DNA from: VGBV01 sp963780395
Lineage (GTDB): Bacteria; Actinomycetota; Thermoleophilia; Solirubrobacterales; 70-9
Reading direction: 5' to 3'
NCBI GenBank assembly: GCA_963780395.1
Contig: CAWABY010000015.1
Span: forward strand, 62,001 to 126,000
DNA: 64,000 nucleotides
The first letter of the stretch is position 1, and each line of letters opens with the position of its first letter. Positions 45,205 through 54,727 of the stretch are shown here, one piece after another. The position numbers and the translations under genes are program-made. The notes under the pieces were generated by a model. That model did not search any database and was not told the origin of the DNA. It saw only the letters and a program-made list of their open reading frames with translations.

Positions 45205-46752
45205 TCAGCAGCTCCCGAGCTTGTCCTTGCCCTTGCCGCCGGTGCAGGCGTCCTTGCCCCCGCCGCCCTTGAGGTTGTCCTTTCCCTTCTGGCCGAGGAG
45301 GGTGTCCTTGCCGGGACCGCCCCTGAGCACGTCCTTGCCGGCGCCGCCGCAGATGACGTCGTCGCCGGCGAGGCCGCTGAGCCTGTCCCTGCCCGCCAGG
45401 CCGACCATCACATCGCGACCGGACGTGCCGCTTCGCACGTCGTTGCCCGGCGTGCCGCTGACGGTCGCCTGGATGCCCTTGCAGGTCGGAAGCGGGCTCG
45501 GGGGCTCCGGCTGCAGAGGTGTCGGCGGCAAGCACGGGAATGGGCCGCCCGTCGGCTCCAGCCTGGAGACGGTGCCCCCGATCTCCGCGACGTAGATGTG
45601 AGCGCAGGCGTCCTCGCCGAAGGAGACCACGGTGGTGGCGAAGACCCCGAGGCCCGCGTCCCCGCTCGAGCCGCCCGCGGAGAGTTGCGCGGTCCTCAGC
45701 TCACCGCCGAAGACATCGTGGGTATCGGCGTAGACGTAGCGACCGAGCAACGACGGCAACGCTCCGTCGCGGATCACGTAGCCGCCGACGACCGATGCCT
45801 GATCCGTCGGCGGATTCGGGTACTCGAGCACCGGTGGCGTGTGATTCGCGGGCTGAGGCGTACAGGAAGGGGGAGCGTCGATGAAGGGCTGCGTCCCCTC
45901 GAAGCAGTTCCAACCGAAGTTGGCGCCACGACCACCCCCGGCGAGCGCGAAGTTGACCTCCTCCCATGCTCGCTCGCCCACGTCGCCAACGGTCAGATCG
46001 CCGGTGGCGCGGTCGAAGGAGAAGCGCCACGGGTTGCGCAGGCCGTAGGAGTAGATCTCATCCGCGTTCGGACCGGCGCCATCGTTGAACGGGTTGTCCC
46101 CCGGGATCGAGTACTGGAAGGGCGCAGTCCCGTTCGGGTTGATGCGCAGCAGCTTGCCGAGCCGTGTGGTGGTGTCCTGGCCGTTGTCAGCCGGACTGGG
46201 GCCCGATCCGCCATCACCCACCGCGAGGTAGAGCAGGCCGTCGGGCCCGAACTGGAGCTGGCCGCCGTTATGGCCGGGGAGCTGGGGTTGCGGGATCTCG
46301 AGCACGATTCGCCGCGTGGAGACGTCGGCGACATCCGGGTTGGCGGTCGAGCGCCGGAACTCCTCGATTCGCAGGTAGTACTCCGGTGGCGGGGCCGGGG
46401 AGTCGCGCGTGTAGAAGACGTAGAAGCGGCCACTCGCCTCGAAGTCGGGGGCGGGTGCCATCGAGTAAAGGCCCCAATCGGAGCGCTCCAAATCCACATC
46501 GGCGGTGATGTCGAGGAAGGGCGTCGGCTTGGTAACGCCGTCCTCGACCAGGCGAATCGTCCCCGGCCCCTCGACAACGAACACCCGGCTGGGGTCCCCC
46601 GGATCGCCGGTCACGTGAAAGGGCGAGTTGAACGTCTGGCCGCCGAATGGAGCGAGCTGGACGCTCTGGGCGGCCGCCGGCGCGGCGGCCACGAGCAGCG
46701 CAACCGCCGCGGTCAGACACGCGAGCGGCTTCCTGGAGACCCGGCTCAGCAA
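45205..46752 (-). CDS. Secreted PQQ-dependent sugar dehydrogenase-like beta-propeller with RTX-type tail
   Basis: A 515-residue secreted protein: signal peptide (LACLTAAVALLVAAAPAAAQS), then a soluble glucose/sorbosone dehydrogenase (GSDH) propeller. Its motifs are FNSPFHVTGDPGDPSRVFVVE, GLYSMAPAPDFEASGRFYVFYT, PGHNGGQLQFGPDGLLYLAVGDGG, YSYGLRNPWRFSFDRATGDL and GDVGERAWEEVNFA. The last 80 residues are hemolysin-type nonapeptide repeats (GLAGDDVICGGAGKDVLRGGPGKD), which bind calcium, ending in a C-terminal Cys. PQQ-dependent oxidation of sugars outside the cell is likely; Ca2+ could aid folding after export. The TTG start at 46752 sits seven bases inside the end of the upstream gene, indicating coupling. 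Confidence 0.9.
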   Translation of the reverse strand: MLSRVSRKPLACLTAAVALLVAAAPAAAQSVQLAPFGGQTFNSPFHVTGDPGDPSRVFVVEGPGTIRLVEDGVTKPTPFLDITADVDLERSDWGLYSMAPAPDFEASGRFYVFYTRDSPAPPPEYYLRIEEFRRSTANPDVADVSTRRIVLEIPQPQLPGHNGGQLQFGPDGLLYLAVGDGGSGPSPADNGQDTTTRLGKLLRINPNGTAPFQYSIPGDNPFNDGAGPNADEIYSYGLRNPWRFSFDRATGDLTVGDVGERAWEEVNFALAGGGRGANFGWNCFEGTQPFIDAPPSCTPQPANHTPPVLEYPNPPTDQASVVGGYVIRDGALPSLLGRYVYADTHDVFGGELRTAQLSAGGSSGDAGLGVFATTVVSFGEDACAHIYVAEIGGTVSRLEPTGGPFPCLPPTPLQPEPPSPLPTCKGIQATVSGTPGNDVRSGTSGRDVMVGLAGRDRLSGLAGDDVICGGAGKDVLRGGPGKDTLLGQKGKDNLKGGGGKDACTGGKGKDKLGSC

Positions 46753-47488
46753 CCGAGCGCCCGCATCCTCTTGCGGATCTTGCGCTTCTTCTTCTTGGCC
46801 TTCGCCTTCTTGAGCTTCTTGCGGAGCTTGGCGCAGCGGGGGTCCGGCGGGTCAACCGTGATCAGCGAGATGTCATCGACGTCGAAGCTGTCCAGGGCGC
46901 CGATCTGGTCATCGGCCGAGAACGCCTCGAGCCTGAGCGAGAGGGGTGGTGCCCGCGAACGAGCTCACGTCGATCGTGACGGGCGCATACGCCGCGAAGC
47001 CGTGCGGTGGTATCCGTCAGCGGCGAAGACCTGCGTTCCCCCCACCTCGACCTTGAATTCCCCGGTCGGCCCGGCCGCGTCGATGATCCGCAGCCGGAAG
47101 CTCAGCGTCGCCGGTGCAGTGGGTATCGAGACGGTCTGCTCCAGCGAGGAGACGACGCCGCCGCTGCATGGCGACGGCCTGGAAGCCCGCTCCGAGCCGA
47201 GCCCAGGTGGAGCCGCTGAATGGAGCGCTGCCGCCGCCGTTGCAGTCGGTGTTGCCGGAGCCGGTTCCCGAGCGGCAGATCGGCCCGGTGCCGTAGGCGA
47301 ACGCCGCCGTCGTAGCTGTCCATCCAAGCCGGATTGGTGCACTCGGTGGCGTCGCAGGTGGATGCCTCGAAGCCGCCGTCCTGGACCCGCTCGGCCGCGG
47401 CGGCCGCAGTCGGCACGACGCACATCGCCGTCACACCGAGGACGGTGGCGCAGCAAGAGCGCAACACCCGTCGATACCGCCCATTCAT
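46746..47488 (-). CDS. Secreted choice-of-anchor/carbohydrate-binding-like protein with Lys-rich tail, frameshifted
   Basis: Signal peptide (CCATVLGVTAMCVVPTAAAAA) followed by VQDGGFEASTCDATECTNPAWMDSYDGG. Then, in other frames, AYGTGPICRSGTGSGNTDCNGG, VSSLEQTVSIPTAPATLSFRL RIIDAAGPTGEFKVEVGGTQVFAAD, an APVTIDVSSFAGTTPLSLRL stretch and DSFDVDDISLI. The tail is CAKLRKKLKKAKAKKKKRKIRK ending in Cys. At least three single-base shifts interrupt it. The beta-sandwich pattern matches secreted choice-of-anchor or carbohydrate-binding-like domains, often surface-attached. Its stop overlaps the sugar dehydrogenase start, so the two form one unit. Whether the shifts are real is unclear. Confidence 0.6.
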
Positions 47489-47569
47489 ATCCCTACCTCC
47501 CTCTCGGTCCGAGGCTCGGCTGCCGCCAACTCTATCGCTGCAGAGACCACGACTCGCAGGGCCCTTGGA

Positions 47570-47598
47570 GCGCCCGACTGGACTCGAACAAGTGACCT
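47570..47598 (-). repeat. tRNA-Arg 3' fragment (outer att-like copy)
   Basis: 29 bases match the T-arm and acceptor 3' strand of the intact tRNA-Arg at 55820-55893 with one mismatch, in the same orientation. This looks like a degenerate attachment-site remnant. Confidence 0.65.
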
Positions 47599-47648
47599 GG
47601 GACGAGGGGCGTTAGCTGCCAAGAGGGGTGCGTCTTAGCGCGAGTTGC

Positions 47649-47711
47649 GGAAGCCGTCACGGTGCCCTGCCGGGGATGGGGATCCGCGTGGAGCACACGC
47701 GACGGCTTTCC
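47649..47711. repeat. Inverted repeat between tRNA fragment and PPOX fragment
   Basis: GGAAGCCGTC (47649-47658) and GACGGCTTTCC (47701-47711) pair over ten bases with one bulge, around a 42-base loop. It could be a terminator-like structure or an element end. No gene is seen between 47489 and 47717. Confidence 0.35.
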
Positions 47712-47717
47712 CCGGCC

Positions 47718-48023
47718 CTAGCCGGCGTCGAACTCGTCGGCGAAATCCCAGATCCGGATGTGGTCGGGCTCGAGCCGGACGATGACATCCGCTCCTCGGC
47801 GGGCCTCCGCGTCAGCCTCGGCTTCCTCATCGCCGTACCTGGCCACGATGCGGCGCGTGGTTTCGGTGACGCCGTCGTCGATGAACTGTGCCGAGCCTCG
47901 GACCTCGACGCCACACAGCGGCGGCTCGGACTCGGCCACCAAGATCGTCGCTCTGGAGTCGCGCCGCAGATGCCGAGCCTTCACATCAACGACGGGCCAG
48001 ACGGGCCGGGGCCCAAGGGCCAA
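47718..48023 (-). pseudogene. Fragment of a pyridoxamine-5'-phosphate-oxidase-fold (F420/FMN) protein
   Basis: The readable part is VWPVVDVKARHLRRDSRATILVAESEPPLCGVEVRGSAQFIDDG and IRIWDFADEF. This corresponds to the C-terminal two thirds of PPOX-class flavin/F420 oxidoreductases (RNLRRDPRAT..VEVRG pattern). The N-terminal part is missing, and the sequence before VKARHL seems internally deleted. Only a TTG start is available. It sits between a tRNA-Arg fragment and the end of the giant copper-oxidase gene, as expected for debris in an integration hot spot. Confidence 0.55.
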
Positions 48024-48093
48024 CGTCGCCCATCTACTAAAGGCCGTAGAAGGGCCGAGGTCAGTAAGGGCCTCGTCTTTGATCTCCCGGTGA

Positions 48094-51000
48094 TCAGAGG
48101 GGGAGGGTGAGCAGGCCGGACGAATCGATCGCGGTGTTCATGTCGGTTTGAATATCGGCTTGGCTGAGCGCCCGGTTGTAGACGCGGACCTCGTCGATCA
48201 GCCCGTTGAAGAATTCGCCATAGGGTTGGTTGCCGCCGATCCAGAGCGGGTTGGTGGTGGTCTGGATTGCACCCGTCGCGGCGCGGCTGCCGGCCAGGGT
48301 GCCGTTCACGTACAGCCGCAGCGTGCTGCCGTCGTAAGTGAGAGCCACGTAGGTCCAGGTGTTGACCGGATTGGCCGTGGGGCCAATGAGATAGTGGACG
48401 CCGCCGCCGAGCGTCCCGCCACCCGCAGGACGGCCCGGCGCGTCGGAGCTGGCGGTGAGGAAGTAGGCATCCACCTGACGCTGGAGGATGGTCCGCCAGC
48501 CGGACTGGCTGGCCGCCGGCCGGATCCAGGCCGACAGCGTCATCGCGGTGGTCAGGTTCAGCGAAGCCGAGCTGGGGACCCGCACCACGCTGTTGTTGCC
48601 GTTGAAGCTCAAGGCGTTGCCGTAGCGGCCCTGGGTCGTCCAGCTGGCGGCGGTGATCGTCCCGGTATTGCCGTTGCCCGACCCGTCGGCGGTCGTGCTG
48701 CCGGCTCCCTCGCCGAACGCCCACGCCCCGACCAGGCCCAAAGGGTCGGCGGCGCCGCGCCGGTCGTTGCCTCGGCCACGGCGGAGTAGGCGCTCAGGTT
48801 GCCGGCCGCATCCGCGGCGCGCACCTGGTAGCGGTAGGTGGTCGAGGGCGAGCGGCCGGTGTCGTTGAACGAGGTGCCGGTCGGCGTCCCGACCTGGACG
48901 AAGTTCGTGCAGCCCGCTCCCGCGCAGCGCTCGACTCGGTATTCCGGTCACGCCGACGTTGTCGGTCGAGGCCGTCCAGCCGAGGTTGACCTGGGTCGAG
49001 CTCACCGCCGTGGCGCGTAAGCCCCGTCGGCGCCGTCGGGGGCGTCGTGTCCGGGGCCGCCGGAGTGGTCGCGGTGGCGATCGCCGAGTACGGGCCCAGG
49101 TTGGGGGCCGCATCCGCGGCGCGCACCTGGTAGCGGTAGGTGGTCGAGGGCGAGCGGCCGGTGTCGTTGAACGAGGTGCCGGTCGGCGTCCCGACCTGGA
49201 CGAAGTTCGTGCAGCCCGCTCCCGCGCAGCGCTCGACTCGGTATTCCGTCACGCCGACGTTGTCGGTCGAGGCCGTCCAGCCGAGGTTGACCTGGGTCGA
49301 GCTCACCGCCGTGGCGTTAAGCCCCGTCGGCGCCGTCGGGGGCGTCGTGTCCGGGGCCGCCGGAGTGGTCGCGGTGGCGATCGTCGAGTACGGGCCCAGG
49401 TTGCCGGCCGCATCCGCGGCGCGCACCTGGTAGCGGTAGGTGGTCGAGGGCGAGCGGCCGGTGTCGTTGAACGAGGTGCCGGTCGGCGTCCCGACCTGGA
49501 CGAAGTTCGTGCAGCCCGCTCCCGCGCAGCGCTCGACTCGGTATTCCGTCACGCCGACGTTGTCGGTCGAGGCCGTCCAGCCGAGGTTGACCTGGGTCGA
49601 GCTCACCGCCGTGGCGCTAAGCCCCGTCGGCGCCGTCGGGGGCGTCGTGTCCGGCGCCGCCGGAGTGGTCGCGGTGGCGATCGTCGAGTACGGGCTCAGG
49701 TTGCCGGCCGCATCCGCGGCGCGCACCTGGTAGCGGTAGGTGGTCGAGGGCGAGCGGCCGGTGTCGTTGAACGAGGTGCCGGTCGGCGTCCCGACCTGGA
49801 CGAAGTTCGTGCAGCCCGCTCCCGCGCAGCGCTCGACTCGGTATTCGCGTGACGCCGACGTTGTCGGTCGAGGCCGTCCAGCCGAGGTTGACCTGGGTCG
49901 AGCTCACCGCCGTGGCGCTAAGCCCCGTCGGCGCCGTCGGGGGCGTCGTGTCCGGGGCCGCCGGAGTGGTCGCGGTGGCGATCGTCGAGTACGGGCTCAG
50001 GTTGCCGGCCGCGTCCGCGGCGCGCACCTGGTAGCGGTAGGTGGTCGAGGGCGAGCGGCCGGTGTCGTTGAACGAGGTGCCGGTCGGCGTCCCGACCTGG
50101 ACGAAGTTCGTGCAGCCCGCTCCCGCGCAGCGCTCGACTCGGTATTCCGTCACGCCGACGTTGTCGGTCGAGGCCGTCCAGCCGAGGTTGACCTGGGTCG
50201 AGCTCACCGCCGTGGCGCTAAGCCCCGTCGGCGCCGTCGGGGGCGTCGTGTCCGGACCCGCGGGCGAGACGGGGGTGTTCATGTCGGTCTGGATCTCGGC
50301 TGCGGTGAGTGCCCGTTGGTAGACGCGGACCTCGTCGATCAGCCCCTGGAAGTACTCGCCGTACGGGGTGTTCCCGCCCATCCAGAGCGGGTTGCTGTTG
50401 GTCTGGATGGATCCGGTCGCGGCGTGGGTGGCGACCTGGGTGCCGTTGACGTAGAGCCGCAGGGTGGCGAGGTCGTAGCTCAGGGCGAGGTGCGTCCAGG
50501 TGTTCAGCGGGTTGGCCGTCGGGCCGCCGACGAACTCGATGTTCCCGCCGAAGGTCCCGCCGCCCGCGGGATGCAGCGGGTCCCCATTGCTGGCGGTGCA
50601 GGAAGTAGGCGTCGGCCTGGCGTTGAAGGATGGTCCTCCATCCGCCCTGGCGCAGCCGTCGGCCGGATCCAGGCCGAGAGCGTCATCCCCGTGGTCAGGT
50701 TGAGCGAAGCCGAGCTGGGGACCCGCACCACGTTGCTGGTGCCGTTGAAGCTCAAGGCGTTGCCGTAGCGGCCCTGAGCCGTCCAGGTGGCGCCGGTGAT
50801 CGTGCCGGTGTTCCCGTTGCCTGAGGCATCGGCAGTCGTCCCGCCGCTTCCCTCGCTGAACCCCCACGCGCCGACCAGGCCTGAGTTCGGGGGCGGCGGC
50901 GGAGGTGGCGGATCGGCGCCGCCGACCGTGACCATCTTGGCGATCGAGGGCACGCCGTTGGCGTCAACGGTGAACAGCATGTACACGCCGGGCGGGGCGA

Positions 51001-52494
51001 TGTCGGCGTTCGCGGGCGCGGTCGCGGTCAGCGCGCCGGCTCCGGCGGTGAAGGACAGCGGCACGTAGCGCTGCTCCATGTTGACCGAGTGCGTGACGGC
51101 GCCGAGGCGGACGAGCGCGACCTTGCGGATCGAGGCGGCGTCCGGGGTGTCTATCTGGAAGTTCGTGGCGGGATCGATGGTGGCGGGCGCGCCGGTGATC
51201 GCCGGGCGCGGCGCGAGCTCGCCCGAGCCGTCCGGCTTGTACAGGTACGGCGGCGTAAAGACCTGCCCGTTCTTGGCGAGGTAGCCGACGCTGGTCGCAC
51301 GTACCGCAGATGCCGCCCCCGGAGGACAGCACGCGCCCGTCGGGCAGCAGCAGCGCGGTGGAGTGGTACTGGCGGGTTGCCTGTTCGGCGGCCAGCGTCC
51401 TCCAGGTACCGGTCGCCGGATTCCAGAGCTCGGCCTCATAGACGCCGTTGTTGAGGTCCACGAGCGACGGCGCCGGAGGAGTTGCCGCCGGTCGCCAGGA
51501 CCGTCCCGTCGGCCAGGACGGTGAGGTTGTGCTGACGGCGCCCGTTCGCCATCGGCGCGGTAGCGGTCACCTGCGGCGTCGCTCCGCTGATGTTCACGAC
51601 GCGGGCGTCCGCGCTCGAGCCTCCGCCGCCGGCGACGAGGATCTTGCCCACATCGAAGAGCGCGTGGCCGCCGTAGCTGCGGTCGATCGGGTCGCGCTGG
51701 CCGAAGCTCTGCCACGCCCCGGTGCCGCTCGTGTTAAGCCCCCGCATCGTCTGGTCGGGACCGGAGTAGAACGCTCGTCCGTTCGGCGCCACGTCGATCC
51801 ACGGATACAGCGGGAGGTTCAGCGACGCCGTACTCAGCGGCCGCAGGTTCCCGCCCGTGGTGCGAACCTCGGGGATGTCGGGGCCGCCCTCGGTGATCAG
51901 CATCTCGCCGTTGCGCAGTGGCGTGACCGTCGGATACCAGCGCCCCGCGGCCATGTTCGGGCCAAGGCTCCACGCGTTCGTCTGGTGGTTGAAGAGGTGT
52001 GTCTGGACGATCCCGTCCAGCCCCGAGTTCTTGTTCCCGCCCGCGAGGAAGAGTGTCCCATCGCTCAGGTGAGCCAGACCGCTGCAGAAGACGTTGAAGC
52101 CCGTGTTCACCCACACAGGCGTCTGGGTCCCGGTGGCGGGATCCCACAGAGTGGCTCGGGTGTGGTCGTGCACCGGGAAGGTCTCGGTTGCGGCGTCGCC
52201 AACCGAGTCGTAGGCCAGCACCTTGCCGTTGGGCAGCAGCGCCACATGCACACCGACGACGGGCCAGTCGACCAGCGGGCCCCAGCTGCCAACCTCGTGC
52301 TCGTTTCCCGCGACGGCCGCCTCAGCCGCTTGGGCGTCGGCCGCGGTGGCGGCGACGGTCTGCCGCGCGAGCCCCCGCTCCGCGGCCGGGTCGTGAGCGA
52401 CCGAGTCCTCCGCCTTGTGCCCGCGAACGGTGTTAATCGAGGTCGGGTGACCGAGCGTGCTTGCGGGAGTGGCGACGGCTATCGCGGACGCCAC
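48094..52494 (-). CDS. Giant secreted galactose/glyoxal-oxidase-type copper radical enzyme with LamG-FN3(x5)-LamG, frameshifted
   Basis: Reading through at least six single-base shifts gives one protein of about 1465 residues. The kelch propeller carries galactose-oxidase copper-site signatures: FCSGLAHLSDG (thioether Cys, near 52085), RWYPTV (cross-linked Tyr, near 51935), RQYHSTALLLPDGRV (axial Tyr-His) and THSVNMEQRYVPL (last His) in the DUF1929 early-set domain. A Pro-rich linker follows, then a LamG domain (GLVGAWGFSEGSGGTTADASG). Five nearly identical 100-residue FN3 repeats and a second LamG domain (GLVGAWAFGEGAGSTTADGSG) end it. It is predicted to be extracellular, oxidising alcohols or aldehydes to give H2O2, with LamG/FN3 modules for glycan binding and spacing. 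The start is uncertain; signal-like residues FFAAFVASAIAVATP lie just upstream. Confidence 0.8.
48746..50260. repeat. Five tandem ~300-bp FN3-coding repeats
   Basis: The unit starting at the word GGTCGAGGGCGAGCGGCC recurs at about 48840, 49140, 49440, 49740 and 50041, a period of 300-301 bases, with nearly identical DNA. Each copy codes for one FN3 domain starting PDTTPPTAPTGLSATAVSST. One-base indels occur in copies 1 and 4. Confidence 0.92.
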
Positions 52495-52643
52495 AAAGGC
52501 GGCGAAGAAGGCGAGCTGGATGCGTCGTACGGGAATGTTCCAATCTAAGCCCCCCGGAAGGGCGATGGCGCAGGATCAGTCCGAATTTCATCCCATCGCG
52601 TGAAGGTTGCACCGTCGCGGCGCCGAGGACGATCCGCGCTCGG

Positions 52644-53748
52644 TCAGCAGGAGCGGGGACGCGGGTCGAGGCGCCTGTCCCGCTTGGCGACCTCGAGCCG
52701 CTTCGGGCCCGGCCCGCAGCTGATCTTCGCGTCGCGCGCGCCGTCGCGCGCGTTGATGCGGTCGATCCCGTTCTTGCCCTTCATCACGTCGAGCCCGGTC
52801 CCGCCGCGGAGGAAGTCGTCGTCGGGGCCACCCGCCAGGCGGTCGTTCCCTGACTTGCCGAACTGCCGGTCACCCCCGGGACCGCCGCGCAGGATGTCGC
52901 TGCCGTCAGAGCCGAGCACGGTGTCGGCCCCGCCGTTTCCGACTTCGAAGTCGTCGCCGCCGAGCCCGACCAGCGTCTCCGGCGTGCGGTCCCCGACGAG
53001 CACGTCATTGTGCTCGGTTCCGAGCTGAACCTCGACATCGCCGTGCACCGTGTCGCGGCGGCTGCCCGTCTGGTCCTGGGGACCGCCATCGTTGAAGTTG
53101 CCCGAGCCGATCGTCACGTTGACCCCGTCGACCCTCCCCGAATATACGAGGGTGTCGGCCTGGCTGCCGCCGGCGATGTCGTCCGCCCCGAACCCGCCGT
53201 CGAGGTTGTCCCTCCCGCTGCCGCCGCGGAGGTTGTCGGCCAGCGGCGACCCCGTCAGCCGGTCATCGCCGGCGCCGCCGTTCACGGTTCCCCGTCCGTG
53301 CACGTCGTCGTTGCCTGATCCGCCGCTGACCGTGCCGGGTGTATTGGCGCCGTTGACGTAATCGTTTCCCGAGCCCCCATCGACTGTCTCGCTGATCGTG
53401 CCGGGAATGTGGCGCGTCGAGCGTGATCGCGTCGGCGCGATCGCCGGTCTGGACGATGATCGTCTTGATGCCCGTGCCCGGGCAAACGGCGTAGTGTCCA
53501 TCCACCGCGACGCAGGTTCCGCTCGGAGTCAGCGTCGCTGCCGTATCCCTGACCGAGTAGTAGTCGTCCGTCCCGGGGTCGACGCTGACCGTGATCTGAT
53601 TCACCTCATTGCCTGTCTCGGCGACCCTGACCGTGTTGCCGTCGGTCACCGTCACAGTCGAGGCCAGGGCCGCGGGCGATGCGATCAGGATCGCGCCGAG
53701 GGCCGCGAGCGCGACTGCGCCTGCCTTCTTGATCGCTCCCTGAGACAT
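52644..53748 (-). CDS. Secreted RTX/hemolysin-type calcium-binding protein, one frameshift
   Basis: The ATG at 53748 follows AGGGAG and opens a signal peptide (AVALAALGAILIASPAALAS). Next is a short beta domain (TVTVTDGNTVRVAETGNEVNQITVSV..SGTCVAVDGHYAVCPGTG IKTIIV) and, after a single frameshift near 53410, about 20 Gly/Asp-rich nonapeptides (GGSGNDYVNG, GGAGDDRLTG, GGPGGDRQFGKSGNDRLAGG). The C-terminus is rich in basic residues and ends in Cys. Repaired, it is about 368 residues. The repeats bind Ca2+ and fold outside the cell as a parallel beta-roll. No type I exporter genes are nearby; a Sec signal makes that unnecessary. The function beyond Ca2+ binding is unknown. Confidence 0.82.
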
Positions 53749-53910
53749 GCTCCCTGGATACAACACGGAAATACCCCCGAACGAGCGGTTTGTTTGGCTT
53801 TCGGGCATATTCACGTTCGCTGCCATCAACGACCGCATCAGCGCCAGGGAGATCGCCGCTCTGCGCGGTTCGCACTCGGGGTGCCCAATCTGCCAGCGGA
53901 CCTGGTCTAG

Positions 53911-53958
53911 AGCGCGCCCGACTGGACTCGAACCAGTGACCTTCGGTTTCGTAGACCG
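53911..53958 (-). repeat. 48-bp duplicate of tRNA-Arg 3' half (att site)
   Basis: Identical over 48 bases to 55818-55865, covering the anticodon loop to the 3' end of tRNA-Arg plus three bases beyond. Same orientation. This is the arrangement left by integration of an element into the tRNA gene: the intact tRNA at one end and a displaced 3' fragment at the other. Confidence 0.85.
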
Positions 53959-54195
53959 CGGTGGGAGTTCGGTGGAGCTCGTTGGAGCTCGTCTGGGCCC
54001 AGGATTCTGGTTTCAAACCGGGCATAACTCTCGTCTGGGTTCGGATGGAACCCGTCCCGTCTGTTGCCCTTTTGTTGCCCTCGTTGAAGCTACGTGGCCT
54101 CGTCAGGGGAGGTGTGTTTCTGCGCAAAGTGGAAGTCAGCGAATGCCGCAGTGCCACGACTCCTGGAAGCCGTGGAGCTGCGGACATGCCTGACG
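53959..54195. other. Non-coding stretch inside the tRNA-Arg-bounded segment
   Basis: No convincing gene. It contains small repeats (GGAGCTCGTTGGAGCTCGTCTGGG) and TGTTGCCCTTTTGTTGCCCTC. It leads into the first SnoaL-like cassette. Confidence 0.5.
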
Positions 54196-54216
54196 GAGCG
54201 AGATACTGCGTGGGCG

Positions 54217-54609
54217 ATGTAGGAGGAGAACGTGGAGCTGGTGCGGCGGATGTACGAGTCGCAGAACAGCGAGGAGTTCTTTGAGTTCCTCGATCCCCAG
54301 GTCGTCTGGACCAACTACGCATCCGCGCCTGAGACGAGGCCATACATCGGACACGATGGAGTCCGTGAGTGGGTCAAAGGTTTCCGGACCCACATCGGAG
54401 ATTTCCAGTTTGAGGTGAGCGAAGTGCTCGACGCGGGGGGCGACCAAGTTGTCACCGTCCACCGCATTACCGCGACTGGGACCACGAGCGGCATCCCGGT
54501 TGAGCAGACAGCAAGCTCTCTGATCACGCTAGCCAACGGAAAGATCGTGAGCGTTCAAGGGTTCGAGACCCGAGCACAAGCCCTCGAGGCCGCCGGGCTG
54601 TCGGAGTAG
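54217..54609 (+). pseudogene. SnoaL-like (NTF2-fold) protein, copy 1, stop at codon 2
   Basis: The cassette start reads ATG TAG GAG GAG AAC GTG GAG, where copy 2 has ATG TCG. A nonsense change therefore kills the natural start. Translation could restart at the GTG at 54232, giving a 125-residue NTF2-fold protein (VRRMYESQNSEEFFEFLDPQVVW..EVLDAGGDQVVTVHRITATG) that lacks only four residues and ends ALEAAGLSE. SnoaL-like domains act as cyclases, isomerases or ligand-binding proteins; there are no catalytic residues I can assign. The 25 bases before the start are identical to those before copy 2. Confidence 0.7.
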
Positions 54610-54678
54610 CTGCGCGGTCACGCCGCGACCTCGATTACCGGCAGGGCGAGTCCCTCCGGTTTATCTGTGGATAGGTGG
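54580..54678 (+). repeat. Cassette 3' repeat, copy A
   Basis: About 99 bases from the last codons of SnoaL copy 1 to the word TGTGGATAGGTGG, closely matching 55105-55204. A short hairpin (CGCGG-loop-CCGCG) lies after the stop; copy B has a different but equivalent hairpin (CTGCG-loop-CGCAG). Confidence 0.8.
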
Positions 54679-54727
54679 CGGCCCTGGCAGTGCGGCACCA
54701 GGGGCTGAGCGAGATACTGCGTGGGCG

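Noticed and set aside
47718..48023. Complete small flavin/F420 oxidoreductase gene
   Set aside because: The N-terminal third of the fold is missing and only a TTG start is available, so it was called a fragment.
48746..50260. CRISPR or transposon repeat array
   Set aside because: The 300-base period codes in frame for FN3 domains of one secreted protein.
53911..53958. Second functional tRNA-Arg gene
   Set aside because: Only the 3' half is present; D-arm and 5' acceptor strand are absent.
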